Of a stretch of 64,000 nt of DNA, positions 48,723 through 57,516 are shown in pieces. Under the pieces are notes generated by a model. It worked only from the letters and a program-made list of their open reading frames with translations. It was not told the origin of the DNA and did no database searches. The DNA is from Acinetobacter sp. SFB (GTDB lineage Bacteria; Pseudomonadota; Gammaproteobacteria; Pseudomonadales; Moraxellaceae), in the NCBI RefSeq assembly GCF_001647545.1, contig NZ_LSZH01000001.1, positions 568,778 through 632,777 on the forward strand, in the 5' to 3' direction. Numbering within the stretch: the stretch's first letter is position 1; each line of letters opens with the position of its first letter. The translations under genes and the position numbers were made by a program.

Positions 48723-49177
48723 TGTTATGTCGCCCTTCGAAAACATTATGCAAACAGTATAACAATAGTTAGCTTTCAAATGTTACGCAATAAGACTTTG
48801 ATTGATTCAGTCTTAAAAACATACAGTTGATTTGATCAGCAATTTTATCCTTCACGTTTTTGCCAGGAATATTTAAAATTGATGAATTTTTGCCAATTGA
48901 ATCAAAGTTAAGCGGCCAATCTAGATTTTTAAATACACAATACACATGGCAATTTTATGTCATCGGGTTAAATTAATTTATCGGCATTTGCGAATAAGTT
49001 CATATTTTAAAGCGCTTAATCTTGATTGCTTTTTACTTAATTTTTTGATTTCTATCTCACCGATTGGCAGAATTGATCATTGCGAAAAATGCCTGTTTAG
49101 TCGATGTTAAAAGGTCAATGTCAGGACTGACATAAAAAATCAAAAACAATTTAAAAAGATAAATTTAAGGATATGAG
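48723..49177. other. Divergent intergenic region between pheA and fadD
   Basis: AT-rich, with no gene-sized frame. It must hold promoters for both operons, but I could not fix a convincing pair of boxes. Confidence 0.4.
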
Positions 49178-50899
49178 ATGAGCCATTACGCACAACGCCC
49201 TTGGGAAAAACATCTGCCTGCATCACTCCATGGCTATCAGCTGCAGCCAGAGCAAGTGCATTCCAATTTAGCAGAATTACTCACCCATACCACGGCGCAA
49301 TTTTCTCAATCACCTGCATTCAGTGTGGTATTACCCGTTGGCTTAAGCAAGACTTTAACCTTTCAGGAAATTGATGATTTATCCACGGCCTTTGCCAATT
49401 ATTTACAACATCATCTTCAGCTTAAAAAAGGCGATGTTGTGGGATTGCAAATGCCAAATTCTTTGCAATACCCGATTGCGGTGTTTGCATGCTGGAAAGC
49501 CGGACTGATTATCACCAATATCAACCCACTGTATACAGCTCGTGAGCTTGAATACCAATTGACCGACAGTGGTACAAAAGCACTAATCGTTTCTGATTTA
49601 TTTTTAGCGACCTTTGAACGAGTAATTGAAAATAATCCTCAACTTAAATCGCTCGCACTGGTCACAGCAAGTTTAAGTGAGTTTTTTGATGAACCTTATA
49701 AAGGAATGATTGCACAAAAAATGCAGGCAGATGCCGAAGCTCAAGGTCGCTCACTCAAACCAAGTATTGAATATGCCACCTTCGCAGATGCGTTAGTCAT
49801 TGGCAAAACTTTAGAACAATACATTCCTATTCAATATGATATTGCTCTGTATCAATATACAGGCGGCACCACTGGACGCAGTAAAGGCGCGGTGATCAGT
49901 CATCAAAATGTGGCATCTTTGGTAAAAATTACCGGTGATTATTTACGCGCACATCAATCTGGATTTAATCAGCAGGACTGTATTTTAACGGCTATTCCGC
50001 TATACCATATTTTTGCTTTCAGCGTGAATTTCCTGATGTTCTTTGAGGGTGGCTCACATAACCTGCTCATTCCATCACCACGCCCGGTTAGCAATTTAAA
50101 ACCCGCTTTTGAGAAGTTTAATGTCACCTGGCTAACCGGTGTAGATACTTTATATGCAGGTCTTTTGGCAGAGGACTGGTTCGTGCAGAACCCCCCAAAA
50201 CTAACCTGTGCGATTTCAGGGGGAACTGCACTGCGTCCTACTACGGCTGAAAACTGGAAAGCCAAAGTAGGAACAATTATTGAAGGTTTCGGCATGACTG
50301 AAACCAGCTGTGCAGCACTACTGCATCCACCGATCAGTAAAATTCGCCAAGGTTCGGTCGGTTTTCCACTCCCAGGTTCGGACATTAAAATTGTCAATGC
50401 AGAAGGTCAGGATGTTCCCTTGGGTGAAGCAGGTGAACTATGTATTAAAGGTCCACAAATTGTCTTGGGGTATTTAAACCGCCCAACCGAGACGGTAGAA
50501 ACTTTTGTTGACGGCTGGTTACATACCGGCGATATTGCCAAAGTGGATGAAGATGGTTTTTGTTATATTTTAGACCGCAAGAAAGATATGGTAATTGTTT
50601 CAGGGTTTAATGTTTATCCCAATGAAATTGAGGCTATTCTGGCAGAACATCCCGATGTTATTGAGGCAGCAGTGATTGGCATACCAGATGAACAAACTGG
50701 AGAGTCGGTCAAAGCCTTTATTACGTCAAGTAACCCAAACCTTTCAAGCGATCACATTCTAAAACACTGTAAAGAAAACCTAACCGCCTACAAAGTCCCA
50801 AAATTCATTGAGATACTAAACGAGTTACCAAAGTCAACGGTCGGAAAAATCCTCCGTGCCGAACTTCGACAAATACAACAACAACAAAATATCGCTTAG
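49178..50899 (+). CDS. fadD: Long-chain fatty acid--CoA ligase FadD
   Basis: This is a 573-residue member of the adenylate-forming superfamily that activates fatty acids to acyl-CoA at the inner membrane. The AMP-binding P-loop is YQYTGGTTGRSKGAVISHQN near residue 226. The second motif is EGFGMTETSCAAL near 370, then GWLHTGDIAKVDEDGF and DRKKDMVIVSGFNVYPNEIE (FACS signature) near 460. The catalytic lysine is in LPKSTVGKILRAELR at the C-terminus. It is monocistronic, with an AAGGATATGAG site and a terminator. Confidence 0.95.
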   Translation: MSHYAQRPWEKHLPASLHGYQLQPEQVHSNLAELLTHTTAQFSQSPAFSVVLPVGLSKTLTFQEIDDLSTAFANYLQHHLQLKKGDVVGLQMPNSLQYPIAVFACWKAGLIITNINPLYTARELEYQLTDSGTKALIVSDLFLATFERVIENNPQLKSLALVTASLSEFFDEPYKGMIAQKMQADAEAQGRSLKPSIEYATFADALVIGKTLEQYIPIQYDIALYQYTGGTTGRSKGAVISHQNVASLVKITGDYLRAHQSGFNQQDCILTAIPLYHIFAFSVNFLMFFEGGSHNLLIPSPRPVSNLKPAFEKFNVTWLTGVDTLYAGLLAEDWFVQNPPKLTCAISGGTALRPTTAENWKAKVGTIIEGFGMTETSCAALLHPPISKIRQGSVGFPLPGSDIKIVNAEGQDVPLGEAGELCIKGPQIVLGYLNRPTETVETFVDGWLHTGDIAKVDEDGFCYILDRKKDMVIVSGFNVYPNEIEAILAEHPDVIEAAVIGIPDEQTGESVKAFITSSNPNLSSDHILKHCKENLTAYKVPKFIEILNELPKSTVGKILRAELRQIQQQQNIA

Positions 50900-50931
50900 A
50901 CTCAAGTCATTACAGCACTTACATTTCGCTC

Positions 50932-50957
50932 AAAAGCCCTATATTTGGGGCTTTTTC
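50932..50957 (+). terminator. Terminator after fadD
   Basis: AAAAGCCC pairs with GGGGCTTTTT (G-U included) across a short AT loop, ending in TTTTTCTTTT. Confidence 0.85.
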
Positions 50958-51043
50958 TTTTGCAATAGTCCTTTACCAAACTGCATCACAAAAATTTAAT
51001 GTTTCCTCTATAGTCGTTTAATAAAGCAATTCGGAGAATAATA

Positions 51044-51562
51044 ATGTCAAAAAGAATCGCCGTTTTAGTGACTCATGATTTTGAGGATATGGAATATTCA
51101 GAACCTGTACAGGCCTTTCGTGCCGCCCGTCATAGTGTTTTGAACGTTGAAAATAGAGCGGGCAATATTGTCTACGGTCATAAACGTAAATCTGCAGTGA
51201 CCATCGACCAAAGTATTGATGATGTTTCAGTGCATGATTTTGATGCCTTACTTATCCCCGGTGGTCATTCCCCTGACCGCCTGTGCGGAGATGCGCGTTT
51301 TGTCGATTTTATACGTAACTTTGCCCATGCCAAAAAGCCTATTATGAGTATTTGTCACAATCCACAGCTACTGATCAGCGCTAAAGTCGTTAAAGGGAGA
51401 TTAATGACCACGCTTAAAATGTTCGCCACTGATCTGGTCAATGCTGGCGCGGTGTATTACGACGTAGGAGTCGTGAATGACAATAATCTGTATATCTCTT
51501 CACGTTCGCCTGAAGATTTACCCGCCTTTATCGAAGAAAGCCTGATGGTCTTGAGTCAATAA
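51044..51562 (+). CDS. DJ-1/PfpI family protein
   Basis: This is a 172-residue class I glutamine-amidotransferase-like fold. The N-terminal strand MSKRIAVLVTHDFEDMEYSEP carries the conserved acidic residue. The nucleophile elbow is MSICHNPQLLISA with Cys near residue 104 (the usual motif is CHG or CHGP). DALLIPGGHSPDRL is typical. These proteins act as deglycases, chaperones or proteases; the function here is open. It is convergent with the acyl-CoA dehydrogenase gene. Confidence 0.9.
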   Translation: MSKRIAVLVTHDFEDMEYSEPVQAFRAARHSVLNVENRAGNIVYGHKRKSAVTIDQSIDDVSVHDFDALLIPGGHSPDRLCGDARFVDFIRNFAHAKKPIMSICHNPQLLISAKVVKGRLMTTLKMFATDLVNAGAVYYDVGVVNDNNLYISSRSPEDLPAFIEESLMVLSQ

Positions 51563-51590
51563 CAAAGAGCCATCTGGCTCTTTGTTATTT
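51563..51590. terminator. Bidirectional terminator
   Basis: AACAAAGAGCCA pairs with TGGCTCTTTGTT around TC, immediately after the DJ-1-like stop and before the convergent acyl-CoA dehydrogenase stop. Confidence 0.88.
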
Positions 51591-51596
51591 CATGGA

Positions 51597-52739
51597 TTAA
51601 CGCCCCAATATACTGCGCGCAACAATCTCTTTCATAATTTCATTGGTCCCACCGTAAATACGCTGAATACGGGCATCGACAAAGAACCGTGAAATTGGAT
51701 ATTCAGTCATATAGCCATAGCCACCGAACAGTTGTAACAGGTTATCGGCAATTTTCATTTGCATATCCGTTGCAAAACTTTTTAATGCAGCAGCAGTTTC
51801 TACATCAAGTTTACCTTGCATGTAGAGTTCAATATTCTGGTTATAAAACGCGGCTGTTGCCAATTCATCAATTTTTGCCTGTGCAAGTACGAAGCGAGTA
51901 TTTTGAAATTGACTAATGGGCTGACCAAAAGCTTGACGCTCTTTTACATAAGCGACAGTGACATCAATTGAACCGCGAATCGCACCAATGGCTGTTGAAG
52001 CAATCGCAGTACGTTCGCGTGGTAATTCTTGCATTAAATAGGCGAAACCTTGACCCGGCTGACCCAGTAATTGATCCTTCGGCACTTGGATATTATCAAA
52101 GAATAATTCGGAGGTATCTTGTGAATGCAAACCAATTTTGTTTAGGTTGCTGCCCTTTTTAAAACCTTCCAGATGCGTATCGAGGAGCAATAAGGACACC
52201 CCTTTTGCACGTGCTTGCGGGTCAGTTTTTGCGGCCAATACCACTAAATCTGCATGTTGACCATTTGAAATAAAGGTTTTCGAACCATTTAAAAGGTAAT
52301 GATCGCCCTGCAAAATGGCATTACTACGCATAGCTTGCAAGTCTGAACCGGCTCCCGGTTCAGTCATGCCAATCGCACCGACCACTTCACCAGAAACCAT
52401 TTTCGGTAACCAGTATTTTTTTTGTTCTTCCGTACCTATATGCAAAATATATGGTGCTGCAATTTCAGAGTGACATGAAATACCGGTCGATAATGCGCTA
52501 AATCCTGCGCGTGCAGATTCTTCAACCAGCATCAGTGAATAATGCGTTGGAACCCCATAACCACCATATTCTTCAGGTACATCGACACACAAGAAACCAT
52601 TTTCGCCTAATGCATTCCAGATCGAACGCGGCATAATGCCTTCTTGCTCCCACTGTTCATAATGAGGTGCAACATGCTCATTCATAAAACGTTTAAAGTT
52701 ATCGCGAAACAGTTCTAAATCTGCATCATAAGCCAACAT
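51597..52739 (-). CDS. Acyl-CoA dehydrogenase
   Basis: This is a 380-residue FAD enzyme for the first step of beta-oxidation or of branched-chain acyl-CoA breakdown. It has the FAD segment GAIGMTEPGAGSDLQAM near residue 120, and YLLNGSKTFISNGQHADL. The C-terminal QLFGGYGYMTEYPISRFFVDARIQRI is given in part. The catalytic Glu is in YGGTNEIMKEI near 365. Chain-length preference cannot be told. It is close to fadD, which fits fatty acid use, but on the opposite strand with separate control. Confidence 0.93.
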   Translation of the reverse strand: MLAYDADLELFRDNFKRFMNEHVAPHYEQWEQEGIMPRSIWNALGENGFLCVDVPEEYGGYGVPTHYSLMLVEESARAGFSALSTGISCHSEIAAPYILHIGTEEQKKYWLPKMVSGEVVGAIGMTEPGAGSDLQAMRSNAILQGDHYLLNGSKTFISNGQHADLVVLAAKTDPQARAKGVSLLLLDTHLEGFKKGSNLNKIGLHSQDTSELFFDNIQVPKDQLLGQPGQGFAYLMQELPRERTAIASTAIGAIRGSIDVTVAYVKERQAFGQPISQFQNTRFVLAQAKIDELATAAFYNQNIELYMQGKLDVETAAALKSFATDMQMKIADNLLQLFGGYGYMTEYPISRFFVDARIQRIYGGTNEIMKEIVARSILGR

Positions 52740-52848
52740 ATAGCATCCTTGTATGTGGTTGTTGTATTTATTCCTCTCCCCATCCTATTCATTTTATAAA
52801 GATCTGTCATGTTCTATAGTCCCCCTATTTCATGACTTTTGGGTCAAT

Positions 52849-52875
52849 AAAAAAGGAAGCCGGAGCTTCCTTTTT
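52849..52875 (-). terminator. Terminator after dctA
   Basis: AAAAAGGAAGC pairs exactly with GCTTCCTTTTT around CGGA, 15 bases past the dctA stop. Confidence 0.92.
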
Positions 52876-52889
52876 AGAGTCAAAGAAAA

Positions 52890-54233
52890 TTAAGCCTGCG
52901 GCTTAACTTCTTCTTCCATCAGGTTATCAATTTCACTCGGATTTGCTAATGCATAATCAAGCTTGTCTTTATCAAGTTGACCGACCCATTTTGCAACCAC
53001 CAAAGTTGCCAAAGAGTTACCGACCAAGTTGGTCAAGGCACGGGCTTCTGACATGAAACGGTCAATACCCAGAATCAATGCTAGGCCTGCAACTGGAATA
53101 TGGCCTACCGCAGACAAAGTCGCAGCCATCACAATAAAGCCAGAACCGGTTACACCAGCAGCACCTTTAGAAGAAATCAACAACACTACAAGTAATGTAA
53201 TTTGATGTTCAATATCTAAGGGGGTATTGGTGGCTTGTGCAATAAAGATTGCTGCCATGGTCAAATAAATAGAAGTACCATCCAGATTAAATGAATAACC
53301 TGTTGGAATGACCAGACCCACCACTGACTTTTCCGCACCCGCAAGTTCAAGCTTTTTCAACATACGTGGCAATACGGATTCTGAAGATGAGGTACCGAGT
53401 ACAATCAGCAGCTCTTCACGAATCAGGCGAATCATTTTCATGATGCTAAAGCCTGAGATACGCGCAATGGTTCCTAACACCAGGAAAATAAACAGCAGGC
53501 AGGTAATGTAGAAACAGATGATTAACTGTGCCAACTGTGCCAGTGAACCAATACCGTATTTACCAATGGTAAATGCCATTGCACCAAACGCACCAATCGG
53601 CGCTAACTTCATAATCATGTTTACGATATTGAAGAATACATGGGCAATTTGATCGACCAGTTTCAATACTGGTTTACCGGCATCACCGAGTTTATGCAGC
53701 GCAAAACCGAACAGAATAGCGAAAAGCAAAACTTGTAGAATTTCACCTTGAGCAAATGCACCCACCACCGTATTCGGGATGATATTCATAAAGAAATCAA
53801 GCGTCGACTGCGAAGCACCTGATTCTACATATTTAGAAATACCCGAGGTATCTAAAGATGCAGGATCAATGTTCATGCCTACACCCGGTTTGGCAACATT
53901 AATTACCAGTAAACCAATGAGTAAGGCAATGGTTGATACAATTTCAAAGTAAAGTAAAGCAACGCCACCAGTTTTACCCACTGACTTCATGCTTTCCATA
54001 CCAGCAATACCGCTGACCACTGTACAGAAGATTACTGGCGCGATGATCATTTTAATCAAGCGAATAAAAGCATCACCTAAAGGTTTAAGTTGTTCACCTA
54101 AGCCTGGAACATATTGTTCTGCACCATTAATTATTTGCGTTCCGCTTGGTGAAAAATGACCAACGAGGACACCTGCAATAATGGCAACAATCACTTGAAA
54201 ATAGAGTGACTTATAAATTGGTTTTTTAGCCAT
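52890..54233 (-). CDS. dctA: C4-dicarboxylate:cation symporter DctA
   Basis: This is a 447-residue inner-membrane transporter of the DAACS family, for succinate, malate and fumarate or acidic amino acids. About eight helices and two re-entrant loops are visible. Signatures are [24 protein letters not shown] near residue 60 (given partly), [19 protein letters not shown] near 280 (serine-rich hairpin), [18 protein letters not shown] near 315 and the [17 protein letters not shown] loop. The N-terminal segment and DctA-like [18 protein letters not shown] fit DctA better than GltP. A CRP-type site lies 148 bases upstream. Confidence 0.92.
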   Translation of the reverse strand: MAKKPIYKSLYFQVIVAIIAGVLVGHFSPSGTQIINGAEQYVPGLGEQLKPLGDAFIRLIKMIIAPVIFCTVVSGIAGMESMKSVGKTGGVALLYFEIVSTIALLIGLLVINVAKPGVGMNIDPASLDTSGISKYVESGASQSTLDFFMNIIPNTVVGAFAQGEILQVLLFAILFGFALHKLGDAGKPVLKLVDQIAHVFFNIVNMIMKLAPIGAFGAMAFTIGKYGIGSLAQLAQLIICFYITCLLFIFLVLGTIARISGFSIMKMIRLIREELLIVLGTSSSESVLPRMLKKLELAGAEKSVVGLVIPTGYSFNLDGTSIYLTMAAIFIAQATNTPLDIEHQITLLVVLLISSKGAAGVTGSGFIVMAATLSAVGHIPVAGLALILGIDRFMSEARALTNLVGNSLATLVVAKWVGQLDKDKLDYALANPSEIDNLMEEEVKPQA

Positions 54234-54380
54234 GACATTACTTCACGATATATTTCTAAATAAGAAATATTCAGTTTTTGTCTATTTTCAAAAAATAAAC
54301 AGCCCAAAACCCTTTTGCCAAACAAAAGAGCACCAAAGCATTGAATTCATTCAATACTGAACAATAATACGTATTATAAA

Positions 54381-54396
54381 TGTGATTAAAATCACG
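54381..54396 (-). promoter_or_regulatory. CRP-type binding site upstream of dctA
   Basis: TGTGA, six bases, TCACG: nine of ten half-site positions match TGTGA-N6-TCACA, and the flank AAATGTGAT also fits the CRP consensus. It lies 148 bases before dctA and 262 before ybiB. dctA is CRP-activated in E. coli, and a Crp is encoded in this window. Confidence 0.6.
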
Positions 54397-54657
54397 ATAT
54401 TCTGAACTTTTCCAAATTCAAAACTGTTAGATCAGGAGGGTTAAAATGTAACAAAAGTCTAACCTAGGTTAAATTTTACCTAATTCTTTCGCCTTTGTTT
54501 TCCTTTATTTGTTAATAAGACTAAATAATCACCTATTTCTTGTTAGACTTTGGTCTAAACCCAACCCACCAAGTTTTAGTTGAATTAGTCGGAAATATTC
54601 CTGCCAACTTTATAAAATAACGGCATACTTATTTTACTTGCCCATAAAGTTAGCCCT

Positions 54658-55662
54658 ATGCAAACCAAAAAAAACATCTATAAAGATTTTGAACATCCTT
54701 TTGCCCAATATGTCCGTATTGTGGGTAAAGGAAAAAATGGCGCGCGTTCACTCAGTTATGATGAAGCCTATCAAGCCTTTAGCATGATCTTAAAAGATGA
54801 AGTCTTGGATGTTCAGCTCGGTGCTTTTTTAATGCTGTTACGTGTTAAAGAAGAATCTGTAGATGAGCTGGCGGGTTTTGTGCAAGCCACCCGTGATCAA
54901 CTTAATTTTAAAAACCTGGACGTCGATTTAGATTGGTCATCCTATGCAGGTAAGCGCAAGCATTATCCATGGTTTTTATTGGCTGCCCTGACTTTGGCCC
55001 AACAGGGTTATAAAGTGGTGATGCATGGTGCATCGGGTCATACTATTAACCGTCTTTATACCGAGCAGGTATTGGAATACCTTGGTTATGCGATTTGCCA
55101 AAATGACACAGATGTAGAACAACAATTACAACAACGCAATTTTGCCTATATTCCTTTAGAAGCGATTTCACCCATCTTAAGTGACTTGATTGCCTTACGT
55201 AACATTATGGGTTTACGTTCACCCATTCACACCCTTGCCCGTTTAATTAATCCTTTCAATGCCAAAGCCACCATGCAAGCGATCTTCCATCCTGCATATC
55301 GAGCGTCACATCAACAAGCGGCTTTTAAACTCGGTTATAAAAATAGTGCAGTAATTAAAGGTGAAGGTGGAGAATTTGAACGTAACCCTGATGCGAAAAC
55401 TTTAATCTGTGGGATTAAAAATGGCGAGCTGTACGAACACGAATTACCAAAACTGACTGTAAACCGTAGCCCGATTGAAGAAGAACTGGATTTAGCAGTT
55501 TTTAAAGCCGTTTGGGAAGGCCAGCAAAGTCATGAGTACGGTGAAATTGCAGTCACTGAAACTATGGGGATTGCGTTATATACCATGGGCGCTTGTGATT
55601 CTTTTGAAGAGGCAATGTTAAAAGCGAAAGAGCTTTGGGCAAATCGTAAGCCAAAAAGCTAA
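54658..55662 (+). CDS. ybiB: YbiB/TrpD2-family glycosyl-transferase-fold protein
   Basis: This 334-residue protein has the anthranilate phosphoribosyltransferase fold. Residues 1-75 are the helical N domain (YDEAYQAFSMILKDEV and GAFLMLLRVKEESVDELAGF). The core has MHGASGHTINRLYTEQVLEYLG and SPIHTLARLINPF. In E. coli YbiB (TrpD2) no longer makes tryptophan; it binds nucleic acids and belongs to the LexA regulon. The phosphoribosyl-binding glycine loop of true TrpD is not evident (MHGASGHT instead of GTGGD), which supports this subgroup. Confidence 0.88.
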   Translation: MQTKKNIYKDFEHPFAQYVRIVGKGKNGARSLSYDEAYQAFSMILKDEVLDVQLGAFLMLLRVKEESVDELAGFVQATRDQLNFKNLDVDLDWSSYAGKRKHYPWFLLAALTLAQQGYKVVMHGASGHTINRLYTEQVLEYLGYAICQNDTDVEQQLQQRNFAYIPLEAISPILSDLIALRNIMGLRSPIHTLARLINPFNAKATMQAIFHPAYRASHQQAAFKLGYKNSAVIKGEGGEFERNPDAKTLICGIKNGELYEHELPKLTVNRSPIEEELDLAVFKAVWEGQQSHEYGEIAVTETMGIALYTMGACDSFEEAMLKAKELWANRKPKS

Positions 55663-55796
55663 TTTGCTGCCTATTATTCTATTTGAGAGGCGACAACACC
55701 CTTCGCAATTGTTCGAAGCAAGTGTTCAGGGAATAAAATGGTTCTGCAAAACATTCATTAGATGACAACATTCATCGAGTTTTGTGATGATGCCAT

Positions 55797-55812
55797 TTGA
55801 AACATGTTTCAA
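55797..55812. repeat. 16-bp perfect palindrome
   Basis: TTGAAACATGTTTCAA is its own complement. It sits between ybiB and a bidirectional terminator, with no known role seen. Confidence 0.4.
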
Positions 55813-55849
55813 CGGTTAGACACCATCGTACCCTTCAAAAGAATCAAGA

Positions 55850-55886
55850 TATAAAAAAAGACACCACAGTGTCTTTTTTTTATATC
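55850..55886. terminator. Bidirectional terminator
   Basis: ATATAAAAAAAGACAC pairs with GTGTCTTTTTTTTATAT around CACA. It ends the nadK-yeaC unit on minus and could end ybiB transcripts on plus. Confidence 0.9.
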
Positions 55887-55899
55887 TACCAATAAATAT

Positions 55900-56169
55900 T
55901 TAAACAAAACGAATCGGTTTGAACTCAGGTTCTTCAACATGCGAATCACAATGTTCATCTTCTTCTTTGGTGCCACGGTCAATATATCCGCTGCGTTCAG
56001 ACTCAGGTAAATTTTTCATTTCCCATGCATATACTGCTTGCATACAGGTTTGACGCTGTTCAGCCGTTAATGCAATACCGTTAGGCCATTTACCAATTTC
56101 TACTGCTGTTTTTAAACGCGAAACAATTTCAGGATCGAGTACGGCCAGCATTTGTTCAATATTCATCAT
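55900..56169 (-). CDS. DUF1315 (YeaC-like) protein
   Basis: This small 89-residue protein matches the YeaC family in MLAVLDPEIVSRLKTAVEIG and KWPNGIALTAEQRQTCMQAV, with a conserved Trp (YAWEMKNLPE). The C-terminus is acidic. The role is unknown. Its ATG directly follows the TAA of nadK, so the two are translationally coupled. The second codon is also ATG, so the start is uncertain by one residue. Confidence 0.85.
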   Translation of the reverse strand: MMNIEQMLAVLDPEIVSRLKTAVEIGKWPNGIALTAEQRQTCMQAVYAWEMKNLPESERSGYIDRGTKEEDEHCDSHVEEPEFKPIRFV

Positions 56170-57084
56170 TTAATCCTGCTGTTGTAAAGAGTCAAAATCT
56201 TGATTCCACCCCAATTTGGTACGACATGCCATATAGAAGTCATATCCTGGTGGATGAAGCAAATTCAATTTAAAAGGATGTTTACGGATATGTAAACTAT
56301 CCCCAACATTAAGTGAAACACTATGTTGACCATCGGCACTGACCATCGGTAACACACGATTTTCACGAATGATAATCTTGATTTCACTATGCCCACCGAC
56401 CACAATCGGACGTGAAGACAAGGTATGCGGATGCATCGGTACTAAAGAAATAGCATCCATACCCGGATGAACAATCGGTCCACCACCGGATAAGGCATAT
56501 GCCGTAGAACCGGTAGGTGTAGAGACAATCAGACCATCACTATGCTGACGATAGACATATTGACCATCAATATTCAGTTCGAAGTCAATCATGTGTACAG
56601 AGCGACCCGAATGTAAAACTATATCATTCAGCGCAATGGCATCATAAATACTCTCGCCTTTGGAGCGAATTTCCATTTCCAACAGGAAACGGCGATCCAA
56701 CTGAAACTCACCTTTAAGCACCTGATCGAGTTTAAATATAACTTCGGTCGGCTTAATATCGGTTAAAAAGCCCAAACGACCACGGTTCACACCAATCACA
56801 GGCGTATTATGTTTTACCAATGCACGTGCAGCATGTAATAAAGAGCCATCGCCACCCACCACAATCACCAAATCAACCACTTCACCCAGTAAAGCACGAC
56901 TGACGGTTTGCGTATTGGCATAAGGAACCAATGCTGCTGTTTGAGAATCAAAAACAGGATGAAGCCCTAAACTTAAAAGATGGTCATGAATGAGACTTAA
57001 AGTTTCAACGACGGAGGATTTATCTGGACGTCCTACTAATCCAATGTTTCGAAAAGTCTTATGTGAAATTTTCACCTGAGTCAT
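56170..57084 (-). CDS. nadK: NAD kinase NadK
   Basis: NadK phosphorylates NAD to NADP. It has 304 residues from ATG 57084, close to the family norm; the open frame extends to 57129. The nucleotide-binding VVGGDGSLLHAAR (GGDG motif) is near residue 68. GVNRGRLGFLTDI follows near 88, then the NE/D-like LNDIVLHSGRS segment, SDGLIVSTPTGSTAYALSGGGPI near 175 and SADGQHSV near 245. It is the first gene of nadK-yeaC. Confidence 0.96.
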   Translation of the reverse strand: MTQVKISHKTFRNIGLVGRPDKSSVVETLSLIHDHLLSLGLHPVFDSQTAALVPYANTQTVSRALLGEVVDLVIVVGGDGSLLHAARALVKHNTPVIGVNRGRLGFLTDIKPTEVIFKLDQVLKGEFQLDRRFLLEMEIRSKGESIYDAIALNDIVLHSGRSVHMIDFELNIDGQYVYRQHSDGLIVSTPTGSTAYALSGGGPIVHPGMDAISLVPMHPHTLSSRPIVVGGHSEIKIIIRENRVLPMVSADGQHSVSLNVGDSLHIRKHPFKLNLLHPPGYDFYMACRTKLGWNQDFDSLQQQD

Positions 57085-57516
57085 CGCTCCGCTACGATTC
57101 CTGCCTATCATAGCATTAACACTATTCATTTTAAAAAACTTTAAAGTGGGATATATAATTAATAGGTTACTAAAGAACGATTTGCCTCAGAGATACACAC
57201 GCGCCTTAAAGCAAACATTCTTGCAAGTTTAAGCAATATTTATTTTTTATGATAAAGATCACATTTTATCAGCAGCATCTTGAGGTTTATAATGCTGTTC
57301 AATGGCTCAGTTCTGGAAAAGTGTTTTAAAATTTACCCAATTTATTGAAATAAAAACCACGCTGTAAAAATAATATTTTTTATAAAATCAATAACTCCTT
57401 ATAGGTTCACCGAGTTTTTAATTACTCTATTTCATCTTCATTCACAGATTAATTATTGCAAAAAAATGAAAAGCTTCGCATGATTAGCACAATTTATCAG
57501 GATCTTATATTAATTG
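57085..57516. other. Divergent intergenic region between nadK and mrcB
   Basis: No gene-sized frame. It contains a CRP-type site at 57248-57263 and otherwise only AT-rich sequence. Confidence 0.45.
57248..57263. promoter_or_regulatory. Candidate CRP-type site between nadK and mrcB
   Basis: TATGA, six bases, TCACA, with a TTT flank on the right: nine of ten half-site positions match the CRP consensus. It lies about 164 bases from the nadK start and 254 from the mrcB start, so the target is unclear. Confidence 0.45.
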
